A DNA stretch of 12,155 nucleotides from Chloroflexota bacterium (GTDB taxonomy: Bacteria; Chloroflexota; Anaerolineae; Caldilineales; Caldilineaceae). A program made the translations under genes and the position numbers. The notes under the pieces are model-generated. The model was not told the origin of the DNA. It saw nothing but the letters and a program-made list of their open reading frames with translations, and searched no databases. The DNA is taken from the NCBI GenBank assembly GCA_003451595.1, contig DMDA01000041.1:15295-27449 (forward strand). Direction: 5' to 3'. Shown here in pieces: positions 1 through 8,625 of the stretch (the stretch's first letter is position 1; the number at the start of each line of letters is the position of its first letter).

Positions 1-354
1 GCCTTCGTTGGTGCGCGGGCTGACGATCAGGCCATCATAACCCTTGGCGATCACGCCTTCCAGGTCGGCCACCTGCTTGGTGGTGTTGTCCTGACCGTCA
101 AGCGTGATGATCTCGATGTTGCCGATCTTCGCCGCCTCGTCGCGCACCTGCTTCTCCATGTGCACGAAGAAGGGGAAGCTCATCGCCGGCACCGAGAAGG
201 CAATCCGATAGACTTTGGCCTCTGCCGCCGGCGCCGCAGCGGACTCCGTGGTGGCTGGCGCGCCGCCTGGTGCACATGCCGCCAGCACCATCGCCAGGAT
301 GATCAGCAGGCTGGACGCTAGATACACGCCCTTTCGCGTAAATCCCTTGTGCAT
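1..354 (-). CDS. Sugar ABC transporter substrate-binding lipoprotein, RbsB-like (partial, N-terminal part)
   Basis: Only the first 118 codons are inside the window; the 3' end is cut by the edge. The start ATG (354..352) follows AAGGAG by seven bases. The product opens with a basic n-region (MHKGFTRKG), a hydrophobic stretch at about residues 10-23, and a lipobox L24-A-A-C27, so it should be a diacylglyceryl-anchored lipoprotein. A low-complexity Ala/Pro/Thr linker follows. From about residue 48, 'YRIAFSVPAMSFPFFVHME' is the typical first strand and helix of periplasmic-binding-protein family 4 (RbsB/XylF type), and 'IITLDGQDNTTKQVADLEG' is its second conserved block. It lies downstream of the matching ATPase and permease, separated by 194 bases, which is common for the more highly expressed binding protein. 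The ligand cannot be told; pentoses or other monosaccharides are usual for this family. Confidence 0.9.
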   Translation of the reverse strand, partial: MHKGFTRKGVYLASSLLIILAMVLAACAPGGAPATTESAAAPAAEAKVYRIAFSVPAMSFPFFVHMEKQVRDEAAKIGNIEIITLDGQDNTTKQVADLEGVIAKGYDGLIVSPRTNEG

Positions 355-548
355 TGTCTTTTCTCCTTGTACTTCAGTCGAACCGGAAAATTGAGACACG
401 CTGCAAAGACAACATCGCTGCCGCCGTTGCATCGTGATCGAACCTGGATCAGGTAAGAGTGGTTTCCAACCGACCATTGTCGCCGCATGCCAATGCGCTG
501 GCAAGGGGCGGCGGAAACCGTTGCCACCCCGGCTCCTCGCCCCGTCTG
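355..548. other. Intergenic stretch between permease and binding-protein genes
   Basis: 194 bases without a convincing ORF. On the minus strand a GGTTTCC/GGAAACC inverted pair (513-519 with 461-467) and a small TGCCA/TGGCA hairpin are visible. This could form a weak mRNA structure separating the rbsC-like from the rbsB-like message, as seen in many binding-protein operons. No clear internal promoter or T-tract terminator was found. Confidence 0.35.
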
Positions 549-1561
<1,013 letters not shown>

Positions 1562-1565
<4 letters not shown>

Positions 1566-3133
1566 AAGGACACCGTTCCTTCCGTGATGACAACCTGCTG
1601 GCGCAGGGTGCAGTAGTGCATCAGTGTTTCCAACGACGCCTCAGCGCGTGTCACTTCGCCGGTCACGCGTCCTTCCGCCAGACAGACGATGCGGTCGCAC
1701 ATGGCGATGAGTTCTGGAAATTCCGACGAGATCATGATGATGCTGATCCCCTGCGTTGCAAGGCGGTGCATCAGCTCGTAGATTTCCGACTTGGCGCCGA
1801 CATCGATGCCGCGCGTTGGCTCGTCCATGATCAGGATTTTGGGATTGAGCATCAGCCACTTGGCGATAACAACCTTCTGCTGGTTGCCGCCGCTCAGGTT
1901 GACGACGCGCTGCTCCATGCTCGGCGTCCGAATTTCGAAGCGCTGGATGTACTCCTCGACTAGCCGGCGTTCGACGCCCAGCTGCACAAAGTCGGCGCGG
2001 CTGAGCTGATCGAGATGCGCCAGCGTCATGTTGATGCGCACCGCCAGCCCCAGGATCAACCCCTGCGCCTTGCGGTCTTCCGGCACCAACCCAATGCCAA
2101 GCCGGATGGCATCCACCGGTGAGCGGATATCGACCGGTCTGCCTTCGACCAGGATGCGCCCACCGGCGCGGCGGTCGGCGCCAAAGATGGTGCGCACCAG
2201 CTCGGTTCGCCCGGCGCCGACCAGCCCCGCCAGCCCCAGGATTTCGCCGCGTCGCAGATTGAAGCTCACATGATCGAGCACAACGGCGGCAGGATTCACC
2301 GGCGTGCCGATGCGCACAAGCTCTTGCACTTCCAGGATGGCGTCGGCGGCGCCTCCCGCCGCCACTGCATCGAGATGCGCATTGCGGTGGAAGAACTGCT
2401 CCAGCGAACGGCCCACCATCATGCGGATCAGATCATCGCGCGTGACATCCTTCACCAGCGCGTCGCCAGCGTTCTTGCCATCGCGCAGCACGGTGACGCG
2501 GTCGCAGATGTGCAGCACCTCTTCGAGCCGGTGCGAGATGAAGATCACCGCCACGCCGCTGCGCTTGAGTTCGCCGATAATCTCGAAGAGGGTTTCGACT
2601 TCCGTCTCGCTCAGCGCCGAGGTCGGCTCGTCCATGATCAGCACGCGCACATCGCGGGAGATGGCTTTGGCGATCTCGACCATCTGTTGCTCGGCGACAG
2701 AGAGCGAACGCACCAGCGCAGTCGGGCGCAGTTGCATATGCATGCGGTCGAGGATGGCGCGCGTCTGTTGCTCCAGGCGGCGGCGGCTCACGAAGAGCGT
2801 CGAGCCAGGCTCGCGCCCGACAAAGATATTCTCCATCACCGACAGGTTAGGCATCAGGTTAAGCTCCTGATAGATGATGGAAATTCCGATTTCCTGGGCG
2901 TGGTGTGGGTTGTGGATATGCAGCGGCTGCCCGCCAAAGTAGAGGTCGCCGCTGTCGATGGTGTAGACGCCGGAAAGAATCTTCATCAGCGTCGACTTGC
3001 CGGCGCCGTTCTGCCCGATCAGCCCCAGCACTTCCCCAGAATTCACATAAAGATTGACATTTTCCAGCGCCTGCACGCCGGGAAAAGCTTTGCTGACATT
3101 CTCCATCCACAGCAGGGCGCTATGCTTATCCAT
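1562..3133 (-). CDS. rbsA: Sugar ABC transporter ATP-binding protein, RbsA-like (two nucleotide-binding domains)
   Basis: A 523-residue cytoplasmic ATPase with two fused ABC domains, as in RbsA/XylG/MglA. The first half has Walker A 'GQNGAGKST' at residues 40-48, the signature 'LSVAEQQMVEIAKA' and Walker B 'VLIMDEPTSAL' followed by the switch histidine in 'ISHRLEE'. The second half has the degenerate P-loop 'GLVGAGRTE' typical of this family, signature 'NLSGGNQQKVVIAKW' and 'KILIMDEPTRGIDVGAK'. It powers sugar import together with the RbsC-like permease. The start ATG (3133..3131) has AAGGAG ten bases upstream. It is first in the minus-strand operon, with a promoter at 3266-3293 and an untranslated leader of about 125 bases. 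The actual sugar is unknown, and no kinase or regulator gene accompanies the operon in the window. Confidence 0.94.
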
Positions 3134-3265
3134 GCGCGGCGTGCTCCTTGTCAGATGTCAGTCTGTCATTGCCTCAAGGCGAATCAGCATCGCCAGCGGG
3201 CATAGGTCTAGGAACAATTGATTGAGTCGGAGAATTTGTGCATCAAGGAAACAGATGCTCACATC

Positions 3266-3293
3266 ATTGTAGCACATGCCGGGGTTGCGTCAA
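3266..3293 (-). promoter_or_regulatory. Predicted sigma-70 promoter of the sugar ABC operon
   Basis: Reading the minus strand, TTGACG (3293..3288) and TACAAT (3271..3266) are separated by 16 bases, each matching five of six consensus positions. TGC immediately precedes the -10, an extended -10 motif. Transcription should start near 3259, about 125 bases before the rbsA-like ATG. A small GGCGA/TCGCC hairpin (3178-3194) lies in the leader. Confidence 0.65.
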
Positions 3294-3308
3294 AGTTGTT
3301 GCTGAAAT

Positions 3309-3325
3309 GTGAAAATAGCTTTCAC
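3309..3325. promoter_or_regulatory. Palindrome upstream of the sugar ABC promoter, possible regulator site
   Basis: GTGAAA-ATAGC-TTTCAC is a perfect 6-base inverted repeat with a 5-base centre. It sits about 15 bases upstream of the -35 box, centred near -58 from the predicted start. That position suits an activator better than a simple repressor. The regulator is unknown. Confidence 0.4.
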
Positions 3326-3334
3326 GGCGCTTCC

Positions 3335-3418
3335 TGTTTTCAATGTTGCATGTTGCGTGCTACGTGTCGGAATCCCTCACGCAATACGTAATACGCAACA
3401 TTGCGCTCATAAAATACC
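3335..3418. repeat. Short interspersed palindromic repeat, copy 1
   Basis: An 84-base unit that is about 87% identical (roughly ten substitutions and one single-base gap) to 6286-6368, in the same orientation. Internally TGTTGCGTGCTACGT (3351-3365) is nearly the inverse of ACGTAATACGCAACA (3386-3400). An alternative perfect 9-base pairing exists between CAATGTTGC (3341-3349) and GCAACATTG (3395-3403). The core between the arms, TCGGAATCCCTCACGCAA, is unchanged between copies. On the minus strand it supplies the final codons and stop of the disrupted membrane ORF. It is probably a non-coding mobile or hairpin-forming repeat. Confidence 0.75.
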
Positions 3419-3656
3419 ATACTACGCCCAACAGAATCAGCGACGCCAACAGCACCGGCAGCAGAATCCATGTGTACGGAACGATAAGGAGCCTGGCGCC
3501 TCCGCGGCAAAGAGGCTGTGACGGTGCAGCGCCTGTACGGTCACAACCAGCAGCCAGACTGTGGCGCTGATGTGCAGCGCCAGTCCTGGTACGGTTGCGT
3601 AGAGATTGCCGCCCAGCCAGGGGCCAAGCACCAGCCTTGCGATCCGGTCGAATCAT
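3360..3656 (-). pseudogene. Frame-disrupted two-helix membrane protein ORF
   Basis: No family is recognised. Coding character lies in two reading frames. From 3652 to about 3488, one frame reads 'FDRIARLVLGPWLGGNLYA' followed by a helix 'LALHISATVWLLVVTVQAL', with G or C at about three quarters of third positions. The other two frames look non-coding there. From about 3490 the protein-like sequence continues in the -1 frame with a second helix, 'WILLPVLLASLILLGVVWYF'. No slippery heptamer is seen at the junction. An ATG at 3656 lies in the frame of the second helix, so joining start, middle and end would need two compensating shifts; a GTG start at 3631 would need one. The last ~20 residues are encoded by the 84-base repeat, so the natural C-terminus may be lost. 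It follows the 240-residue gene by about 25 bases and was probably the last gene of that operon. Decay or a sequencing error are both possible. Confidence 0.5.
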
Positions 3657-3681
3657 GTGTGCGCTCTCTGTGCGATGGCGA

Positions 3682-4404
3682 CTAGCGACGCGGGCGTTCC
3701 AGTGCCTGTTCAAGATCGACGGCCAACTTCTCGCACAGGAGCATGAATTGTGGCTTCCAGCGATCGTGCAGCGCCAACGGGTCGATCCAACGAGCGTGCA
3801 GGGTGTCGTTGCTCATTTCGGCCAGAGTGAAGGTGGGTTCGTCATAGAAGCGCAGGCGGTTGTCACGCGGGGCGTACCTGCCAAACTGCGCCTCGATCAC
3901 CAGAATTGGCGGAATCCGGTGTGCACTCTCGGATGTCCAGCGTAGGAACTCGGTGAAGAAGAGGCGGAGGGGATGGTAGCGGCGGTGGACGTTCGGTTGG
4001 CTGGCGGCCAGTTGTTGCCAGAAGTCGCCGCTGCCAAACGTGATCGTTGTCGGTGTGAGCGATAGGCCGTAGACGCCCGCCAGCGTCGCGGCGCCGACAT
4101 CGAGCAACGCCCGCCCTGCGCCCAGGTAGCCGACCCAGAAGGAGCGGGTGAGGATGGCGGCCTTTTCCTCCGCCTTGGGGTCTACCGTGTGTCGCTTGCG
4201 GGCGTCTTCGATCAGAAACGCGTATAGCTCGACATCAGCCATGCGTCCGCATAAACTCTCGGCCATCACCACACAAGGATCGTTGTATGCCTCCTCAAAC
4301 GTGGAGAAGCGCTGGTCGAACACCTCATCCAGCCGCATGAAGCAGCTTGGCACCGGCTGATCCGATAGATGATAGGCGGTTCGTTCGTAGAAGCGTGTGC
4401 GCAT
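3682..4404 (-). CDS. Hypothetical protein, 240 residues, downstream of spoIIM
   Basis: I do not recognise the family. The product looks soluble, with no signal peptide and no long transmembrane run. A central segment, 'TRSFWVGYLGAGRALLDVGAATLAGVYGL' (around residues 88-116 in two overlapping pieces), is Ala/Gly/Leu rich and amphipathic. A later 'SESAHRIPPILVIEAQFGRYAPRDNRLRFY' part (quoted as two halves of one region, about residues 158-187) looks like beta structure. The N-terminal half is rich in Glu/Asp and aromatic residues. The start ATG lies four bases after the TGA of the SpoIIM gene, so the two are almost certainly co-transcribed and translationally linked. Third-position GC is high, as in its neighbours, supporting a real gene. 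Helical character could hint at a HEPN-like fold, but I cannot show this. A role linked to the SpoIIM/RDD membrane pair is inferred only from position. Confidence 0.8.
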   Translation of the reverse strand: MRTRFYERTAYHLSDQPVPSCFMRLDEVFDQRFSTFEEAYNDPCVVMAESLCGRMADVELYAFLIEDARKRHTVDPKAEEKAAILTRSFWVGYLGAGRALLDVGAATLAGVYGLSLTPTTITFGSGDFWQQLAASQPNVHRRYHPLRLFFTEFLRWTSESAHRIPPILVIEAQFGRYAPRDNRLRFYDEPTFTLAEMSNDTLHARWIDPLALHDRWKPQFMLLCEKLAVDLEQALERPRR

Positions 4405-4408
4405 GATG

Positions 4409-5374
4409 TCAGTCCTCTGTTGGTTGGCGACCTGCGCCCAGCCAGTAGGCGTAGAGCGTCGCCCCGCTCAGAACGCCCACCGCGACTTTTACCCACCAGG
4501 GCGCCGCCGACGGGCTGAGGAAGCCCTCGATCAGTCCGGCGATCACCAGAAATGGCGCACTGCCAAGAATCAACTGGACGCTGACGCGAGTGCGCTGCAC
4601 GAGCACATCCTTGCGGCTGACAAGGCCAGGGCGCACCAGACCATCGCCCACATAGAGACCGCAGCCGCCGGCCAGAAAGATAACGCTCAACTCCACTACG
4701 CCGTGGGCGATGACGAATTCAGCCAACCCGGCGGCCAGATTGTGCACCGTCAGCAGTCCGAAGATGGCGCCGAGATGCATCCCATTGCTGGCGATCACCC
4801 AGAGCGTCAGCAGCCCTGCCGTCAACCCGCCCGCAAAGGTGAGAAACATCACCTGGATGTTGTTGGTCATGATGAGCGACGCCGCCGCCGAGCGCACGCC
4901 CGGCGCAATCTCAGTCCATAGTTCTCCGCGTTCGACTTCCGCCACCAGTCCGGCGATCTCCGGCCCCTCGATGACGTATATCCACTCCGGGTTGATCGCC
5001 ACCACCCAGAACGCCGCCAGGGCTGGTAGCAGAAACAGGACAAATGCCGTAATCGTATACGGTAGGATAGCGCGGTATAATTGCGGAAACCCGCGCCGAT
5101 AGAAGTGCGCCAGGCGCCGCCGTCGTAGCGGCTCACCCCGATAAATCAGGGTGTGGGCGCGCCCAACCAGCTGATTCAGATAGCGCGTCACCTGCTGATT
5201 GGGAAAATCTCGCTGCGCCAGCGCCAGGTCCGAGGTGAGTGCACGATAGAGCAGTCCCAATTCATTGCGCTCTGGGGCGGTCAGGCGACGCGGGTCGGTG
5301 CGAGCCTGTTGCAGCAGCGTTTCCATACGTTGCCAGCTTGTGCGCCGTTGCCGAAGAAAAAATTCCAGATTCAT
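4409..5374 (-). CDS. Stage II sporulation protein M-like (SpoIIM/DUF95, COG1300) membrane protein
   Basis: A 321-residue membrane protein. The N-terminal ~100 residues are a soluble helical part with the family pattern 'W..METLL', 'ERNELGLLYRALTSDLALAQ' and 'YLNQLVGRAHTLIY'. The membrane domain follows, with helices at about 103-126, 173-196 and 200-223, the conserved 'HGVVELS' (224-230), a helix near 231-245, and 'GLIEGFLSP' (280-288) before a last helix. True SpoIIM takes part in septal membrane migration in endospore formers. Homologues in non-sporulating bacteria are of unclear function and often sit beside RDD proteins. I chose the ATG at 5374 because upstream residues in this frame are antisense to the RDD gene and do not resemble the family. 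No good ribosome site precedes it. A TATACT hexamer at 5435..5430 inside the opposite gene is a weak -10 candidate. Confidence 0.88.
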   Translation of the reverse strand: MNLEFFLRQRRTSWQRMETLLQQARTDPRRLTAPERNELGLLYRALTSDLALAQRDFPNQQVTRYLNQLVGRAHTLIYRGEPLRRRRLAHFYRRGFPQLYRAILPYTITAFVLFLLPALAAFWVVAINPEWIYVIEGPEIAGLVAEVERGELWTEIAPGVRSAAASLIMTNNIQVMFLTFAGGLTAGLLTLWVIASNGMHLGAIFGLLTVHNLAAGLAEFVIAHGVVELSVIFLAGGCGLYVGDGLVRPGLVSRKDVLVQRTRVSVQLILGSAPFLVIAGLIEGFLSPSAAPWWVKVAVGVLSGATLYAYWLGAGRQPTED

Positions 5375-5389
5375 CGTAGGAAACCATCT

Positions 5390-6232
5390 GTGGAGAATCC
5401 ATCTGAGTTGCAGCTGCTCACTGACGATGAGTATACCATTGCCACGCCGGAAAATGTAACGTTCGACTATCAGGTGGCGGGCATCGGTAGTCGCTTCATC
5501 GGCGCGCTGATCGATACGCTGGCGATCGCCATCTTGCTCTTTTTGCTCAATATCCTGATCGTCGTGGCGCTCAGTGCGGTCAGCGAGCGGGGCGCGGCTG
5601 CGAGCGACCTGGGCGATGACCCCGGCTGGGTTGCCGGGCTGGTCATTGCCATCTACGCACTGATCAATTTCGGTCTCTTCTGGGGCTACTATTTTGTCTT
5701 TGAGTTGGGCTGGCAAGGGCAGACGCCCGGCAAACGCCTGGCAGGCACGCGTGTAGTCAGGCTTGACGGCGGCGGCCCTGGCTTTCTCGATGTTGCCATT
5801 CGCAATCTGGTGCGCTTGGTGGACTTTTTGCCTTTTGCCTACGCACTAGGATTTGTGGTGATGTTTTTCAACCGCAACGCGCGTCGCTTGGGGGATTTTG
5901 CCGCCGGGACGCTGGTCATCCGACAGCCAGAAGTGGTGCACCTGGAGACAGTCGCGCAATCTGCGCCGCGCCCGACGCCCGGCGCATTGCCGGCGGCGCC
6001 TGAGACGCTACTCGCCATTCCGTCCATCCGGCGCCTGTCAGGTGACGACTATCAATTGGTCTGCACGGTGCTGGATCGCCAGTTGCGCGGACAGGTCAGT
6101 CCAGTGCTCATGCTGCGGCTGGCGCGTGCGCTTTCCGCCAGGCTGGAGACGCCACTGCCCGGCCCGACTGAGCACGATGCACAGCGTTTCTTAGCGACTG
6201 TAGCCGAAGCCTATCGGCAGGCGGCGGGGTGA
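5390..6232 (+). CDS. RDD-family membrane protein
   Basis: With a GTG start at 5390 the product has 280 residues. The RDD domain runs from about residue 28 to 178. It opens with 'GIGSRFIGALIDTLAI', which carries the family Arg35 and Asp42, followed by a helix to ~60, a second helix 81-105, the 'GWQGQTPGKRLAGTRVV' loop, a third helix near 143-160, and 'NARRLGDFAAGTLVIR'. A Pro/Ala linker then leads to a cytoplasmic helical tail (~205-280, 'LSGDDYQLVCTVLDRQ', 'RFLATVAEAYRQAAG'). This tail is commonly seen in RDD proteins paired with SpoIIM homologues. AGGAAA lies seven bases before the GTG. Codons further upstream in this frame are antisense to spoIIM and were discarded. The function of the family is not settled; ion or solute transport has been proposed for some members. 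Confidence 0.86.
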   Translation: MENPSELQLLTDDEYTIATPENVTFDYQVAGIGSRFIGALIDTLAIAILLFLLNILIVVALSAVSERGAAASDLGDDPGWVAGLVIAIYALINFGLFWGYYFVFELGWQGQTPGKRLAGTRVVRLDGGGPGFLDVAIRNLVRLVDFLPFAYALGFVVMFFNRNARRLGDFAAGTLVIRQPEVVHLETVAQSAPRPTPGALPAAPETLLAIPSIRRLSGDDYQLVCTVLDRQLRGQVSPVLMLRLARALSARLETPLPGPTEHDAQRFLATVAEAYRQAAG

Positions 6233-6260
6233 GAAGGCGTTCATCATCGCTCGTCACGAG

Positions 6261-6385
6261 TTACTGATTCTAGGCAGAGTTTTCATGTTTTCAGTGTTGC
6301 GTGTGCGTGCTACGCGTCGGAATCCCTCACGCAACACGTCATACGCAATACCGCGCTCATAAAATATCAACCTAGAAATCAGTAA
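6261..6385. mobile_element. Candidate 125-base MITE-like element with terminal inverted repeats
   Basis: TTACTGATTCTAGG (6261-6274) is repeated inverted as CCTAGAAATCAGTAA (6371-6385), matching 14 of 15 positions with one extra A. These arms enclose repeat copy 2. GAG occurs directly outside both arms (6258-6260 and 6386-6388), which could be a 3-base target duplication. No coding capacity. It could also act as a large mRNA hairpin ending the RDD transcript, but no T-tract follows. Confidence 0.5.
6286..6368. repeat. Short interspersed palindromic repeat, copy 2
   Basis: Same orientation as and about 87% identical to 3335-3418. Most differences are C/T or A/G transitions, several inside the palindromic arms. 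It lies wholly inside the 6261-6385 inverted-repeat element, whose outer arms copy 1 lacks. Confidence 0.75.
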
Positions 6386-6450
6386 GAGTGATGCCTGACT
6401 CGCGACGACGCATCTTCTTCTATCATCTCTTGCAATGTTGGAGGCTCCTT

Positions 6451-7161
6451 GTGGACACAGCTCCCATAGCCGAATATGTCCCGATGATTCGTGATCTGCC
6501 CATCGATCTGCGTCCGCGCGAGCGGCTGATCTACGCCGGCGCCGGGGCGCTCAGCACAGCGGAGTTGCTCGCCATCATTCTGCGCATGGGAGGGCGCGGC
6601 GAGAACGTCATTCGCATGGCGGAACGGCTCCTGAGCCAATTTGGTGGGTTGGCGGGTCTGGCGCAGGCCAGTCATGACGAGTTGTGCCAGGTGCACGGCG
6701 TCGGAGAGGCCAAGGCGACGCAGATCAAGGCTGCGCTTGAACTGGGGCGGCGCTTGTTGGCGACGGCGCCGCACGAACGCCCGCAGGTGCGCAGCCCTGC
6801 CGACGTCGCCAATCTGCTGATGTTGGAGATGAGTCTGTTGGAGCAGGAGCATCTACGCGCCGTGTTGCTCGACACCAAAAATGTTGTCATTCGGGTAATC
6901 AACGTCTACGCGGGCAATCTGAACACAGCGGTCGTGCGCGTAGGCGAGGTCTTCCGTGAGGCGATTCGCGCCAACTGTGCGTCGATCATCGTCGTCCACA
7001 ACCACCCCAGCGGCGACCCAACGCCCAGCCCGGAGGATGTGCGCGTGACCGAACAGCTTGTCGAAGCCGGGCGTCTACTCGATATCGATGTGCTGGACCA
7101 CCTGGTCATCGGGCGCAACCGCTACGTGAGCTTGAAGGAACGCGGCCTGGGTTTCCGCTGA
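6451..7161 (+). CDS. radC: RadC family protein (JAB/MPN domain)
   Basis: From GTG 6451 the product has 236 residues, normal for RadC. GGAGG lies six bases before the start. The N-terminal UPF0758 part reads 'IRDLPIDLRPRERLIYAGAG'. A helix-hairpin-helix-like 'VHGVGEAKA' lies at residues 81-89. The JAB/MPN domain follows, with Glu134 and the metal-binding motif 'HNHPSGDPTPSPED', giving His183, His185 and Asp196. The fold is that of a zinc metallo-isopeptidase or nuclease-like protein. RadC was first linked to DNA repair, but its biochemical role is still disputed; similar genes often travel with mobile elements. A MITE-like element lies upstream and an intrinsic terminator lies 69 bases after the stop. 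An in-frame extension back to 6388 adds 21 residues without family likeness and lacks a ribosome site. Confidence 0.94.
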   Translation: MDTAPIAEYVPMIRDLPIDLRPRERLIYAGAGALSTAELLAIILRMGGRGENVIRMAERLLSQFGGLAGLAQASHDELCQVHGVGEAKATQIKAALELGRRLLATAPHERPQVRSPADVANLLMLEMSLLEQEHLRAVLLDTKNVVIRVINVYAGNLNTAVVRVGEVFREAIRANCASIIVVHNHPSGDPTPSPEDVRVTEQLVEAGRLLDIDVLDHLVIGRNRYVSLKERGLGFR

Positions 7162-7188
7162 GAAGAGAGGTGTGAGTGCGAGAAGATA

Positions 7189-7204
7189 GCTGCGGAGCCG
7201 CAGC
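7189..7204. other. Small hairpin after radC
   Basis: GCTGCG and CGCAGC form a 6-base stem around the loop GAGC. No T-run follows, so it is not a terminator by itself; it may stabilise the radC 3' end. Confidence 0.35.
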
Positions 7205-7229
7205 AACGTAGGGACGCCCAGAGCAGGTG

Positions 7230-7270
7230 CAGAGAGAAAGCGTTGCAGGCGCCTTCTCTCTGTCTTTTTT
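7230..7270 (+). terminator. Intrinsic terminator of radC
   Basis: CAGAGAGAA (7230-7238) pairs perfectly with TTCTCTCTG (7254-7262). After one mismatch, GCG (7240-7242) pairs with CGC (7250-7252) around a 7-base loop. TCTTTTTT follows at 7263-7270. Orientation and position fit termination of the plus-strand radC transcript before the convergent galK gene. Confidence 0.85.
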
Positions 7271-7328
7271 GCGCCCTTACTCCTCCGCGTCAAGGCCGAC
7301 GACTATGTCGCCAGTTCCTCGGTGCGTC

Positions 7329-8519
<1,191 letters not shown>

Positions 8520-8579
8520 AAATATTTTGATCTCCAGGGTTTGGTTTCAGAATCTCCCGGCTTACACATGGGGATCACA

Positions 8580-8603
8580 ATTTGCCTCATTATACTGGCA
8601 AAT
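8580..8603 (-). promoter_or_regulatory. galK promoter -10 with overlapping operator-like palindrome
   Basis: On the minus strand a perfect TATAAT (8594..8589) lies in the centre of ATTTGCC-N10-GGCAAAT, a 7-base perfect inverted repeat (8580-8586 and 8597-8603). The -35 region at 17 bases (AGGGTC) is poor. Transcription would start near 8582, giving a ~62-base leader to galK. A repressor on this palindrome would block the -10 directly. The binding factor is unknown. Confidence 0.55.
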
Positions 8604-8625
8604 GGCGGATTGACCCTACCCGCTG

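Larger units (their letters stand above)
6233..6450. other. RDD-radC intergenic region with MITE-like element
   Basis: 218 bases that hold the repeat element at 6261-6385 and, after it, a 65-base leader ending in the radC ribosome site. A weak CTCG/CGAG hairpin occurs at about 6250-6260. No clear sigma-70 promoter for radC was found, so the gene may be read through from the RDD gene. Confidence 0.5.

Noticed and set aside
2270..3205. Long plus-strand ORF antisense to the ATPase gene
   Set aside because: The His/Arg/Asp-rich product is typical of the opposite strand of a high-GC gene; the minus-strand frame encodes a clear ABC ATPase.
3480..3500. Programmed -1 frameshift in the membrane ORF
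   Set aside because: The junction (GGCTCCTTATC) has no slippery X-XXY-YYZ heptamer and no evident downstream structure; mutation or a sequencing error is simpler.
4397..4921. Plus-strand ORF opposite spoIIM
   Set aside because: Composition is that of an antisense shadow, and no ribosome site or family motif is seen.
5153..5389. Upstream extension of the RDD protein
   Set aside because: The added residues are the antisense reading of the SpoIIM gene and are not RDD-like.
5375..5716. N-terminal extension of the SpoIIM protein to 435 residues
   Set aside because: The first 114 residues are antisense to the RDD gene, highly charged, and unlike the family, which starts near 'MNLEFFLRQRR'.
3335..6385. 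CRISPR array or tandem repeats
   Set aside because: Only two copies of the repeat exist, nearly 3 kb apart, with genes between them and no cas gene.
6388..6450. Longer RadC starting at 6388
   Set aside because: No ribosome site and no likeness to RadC; GTG 6451 has GGAGG at good spacing.
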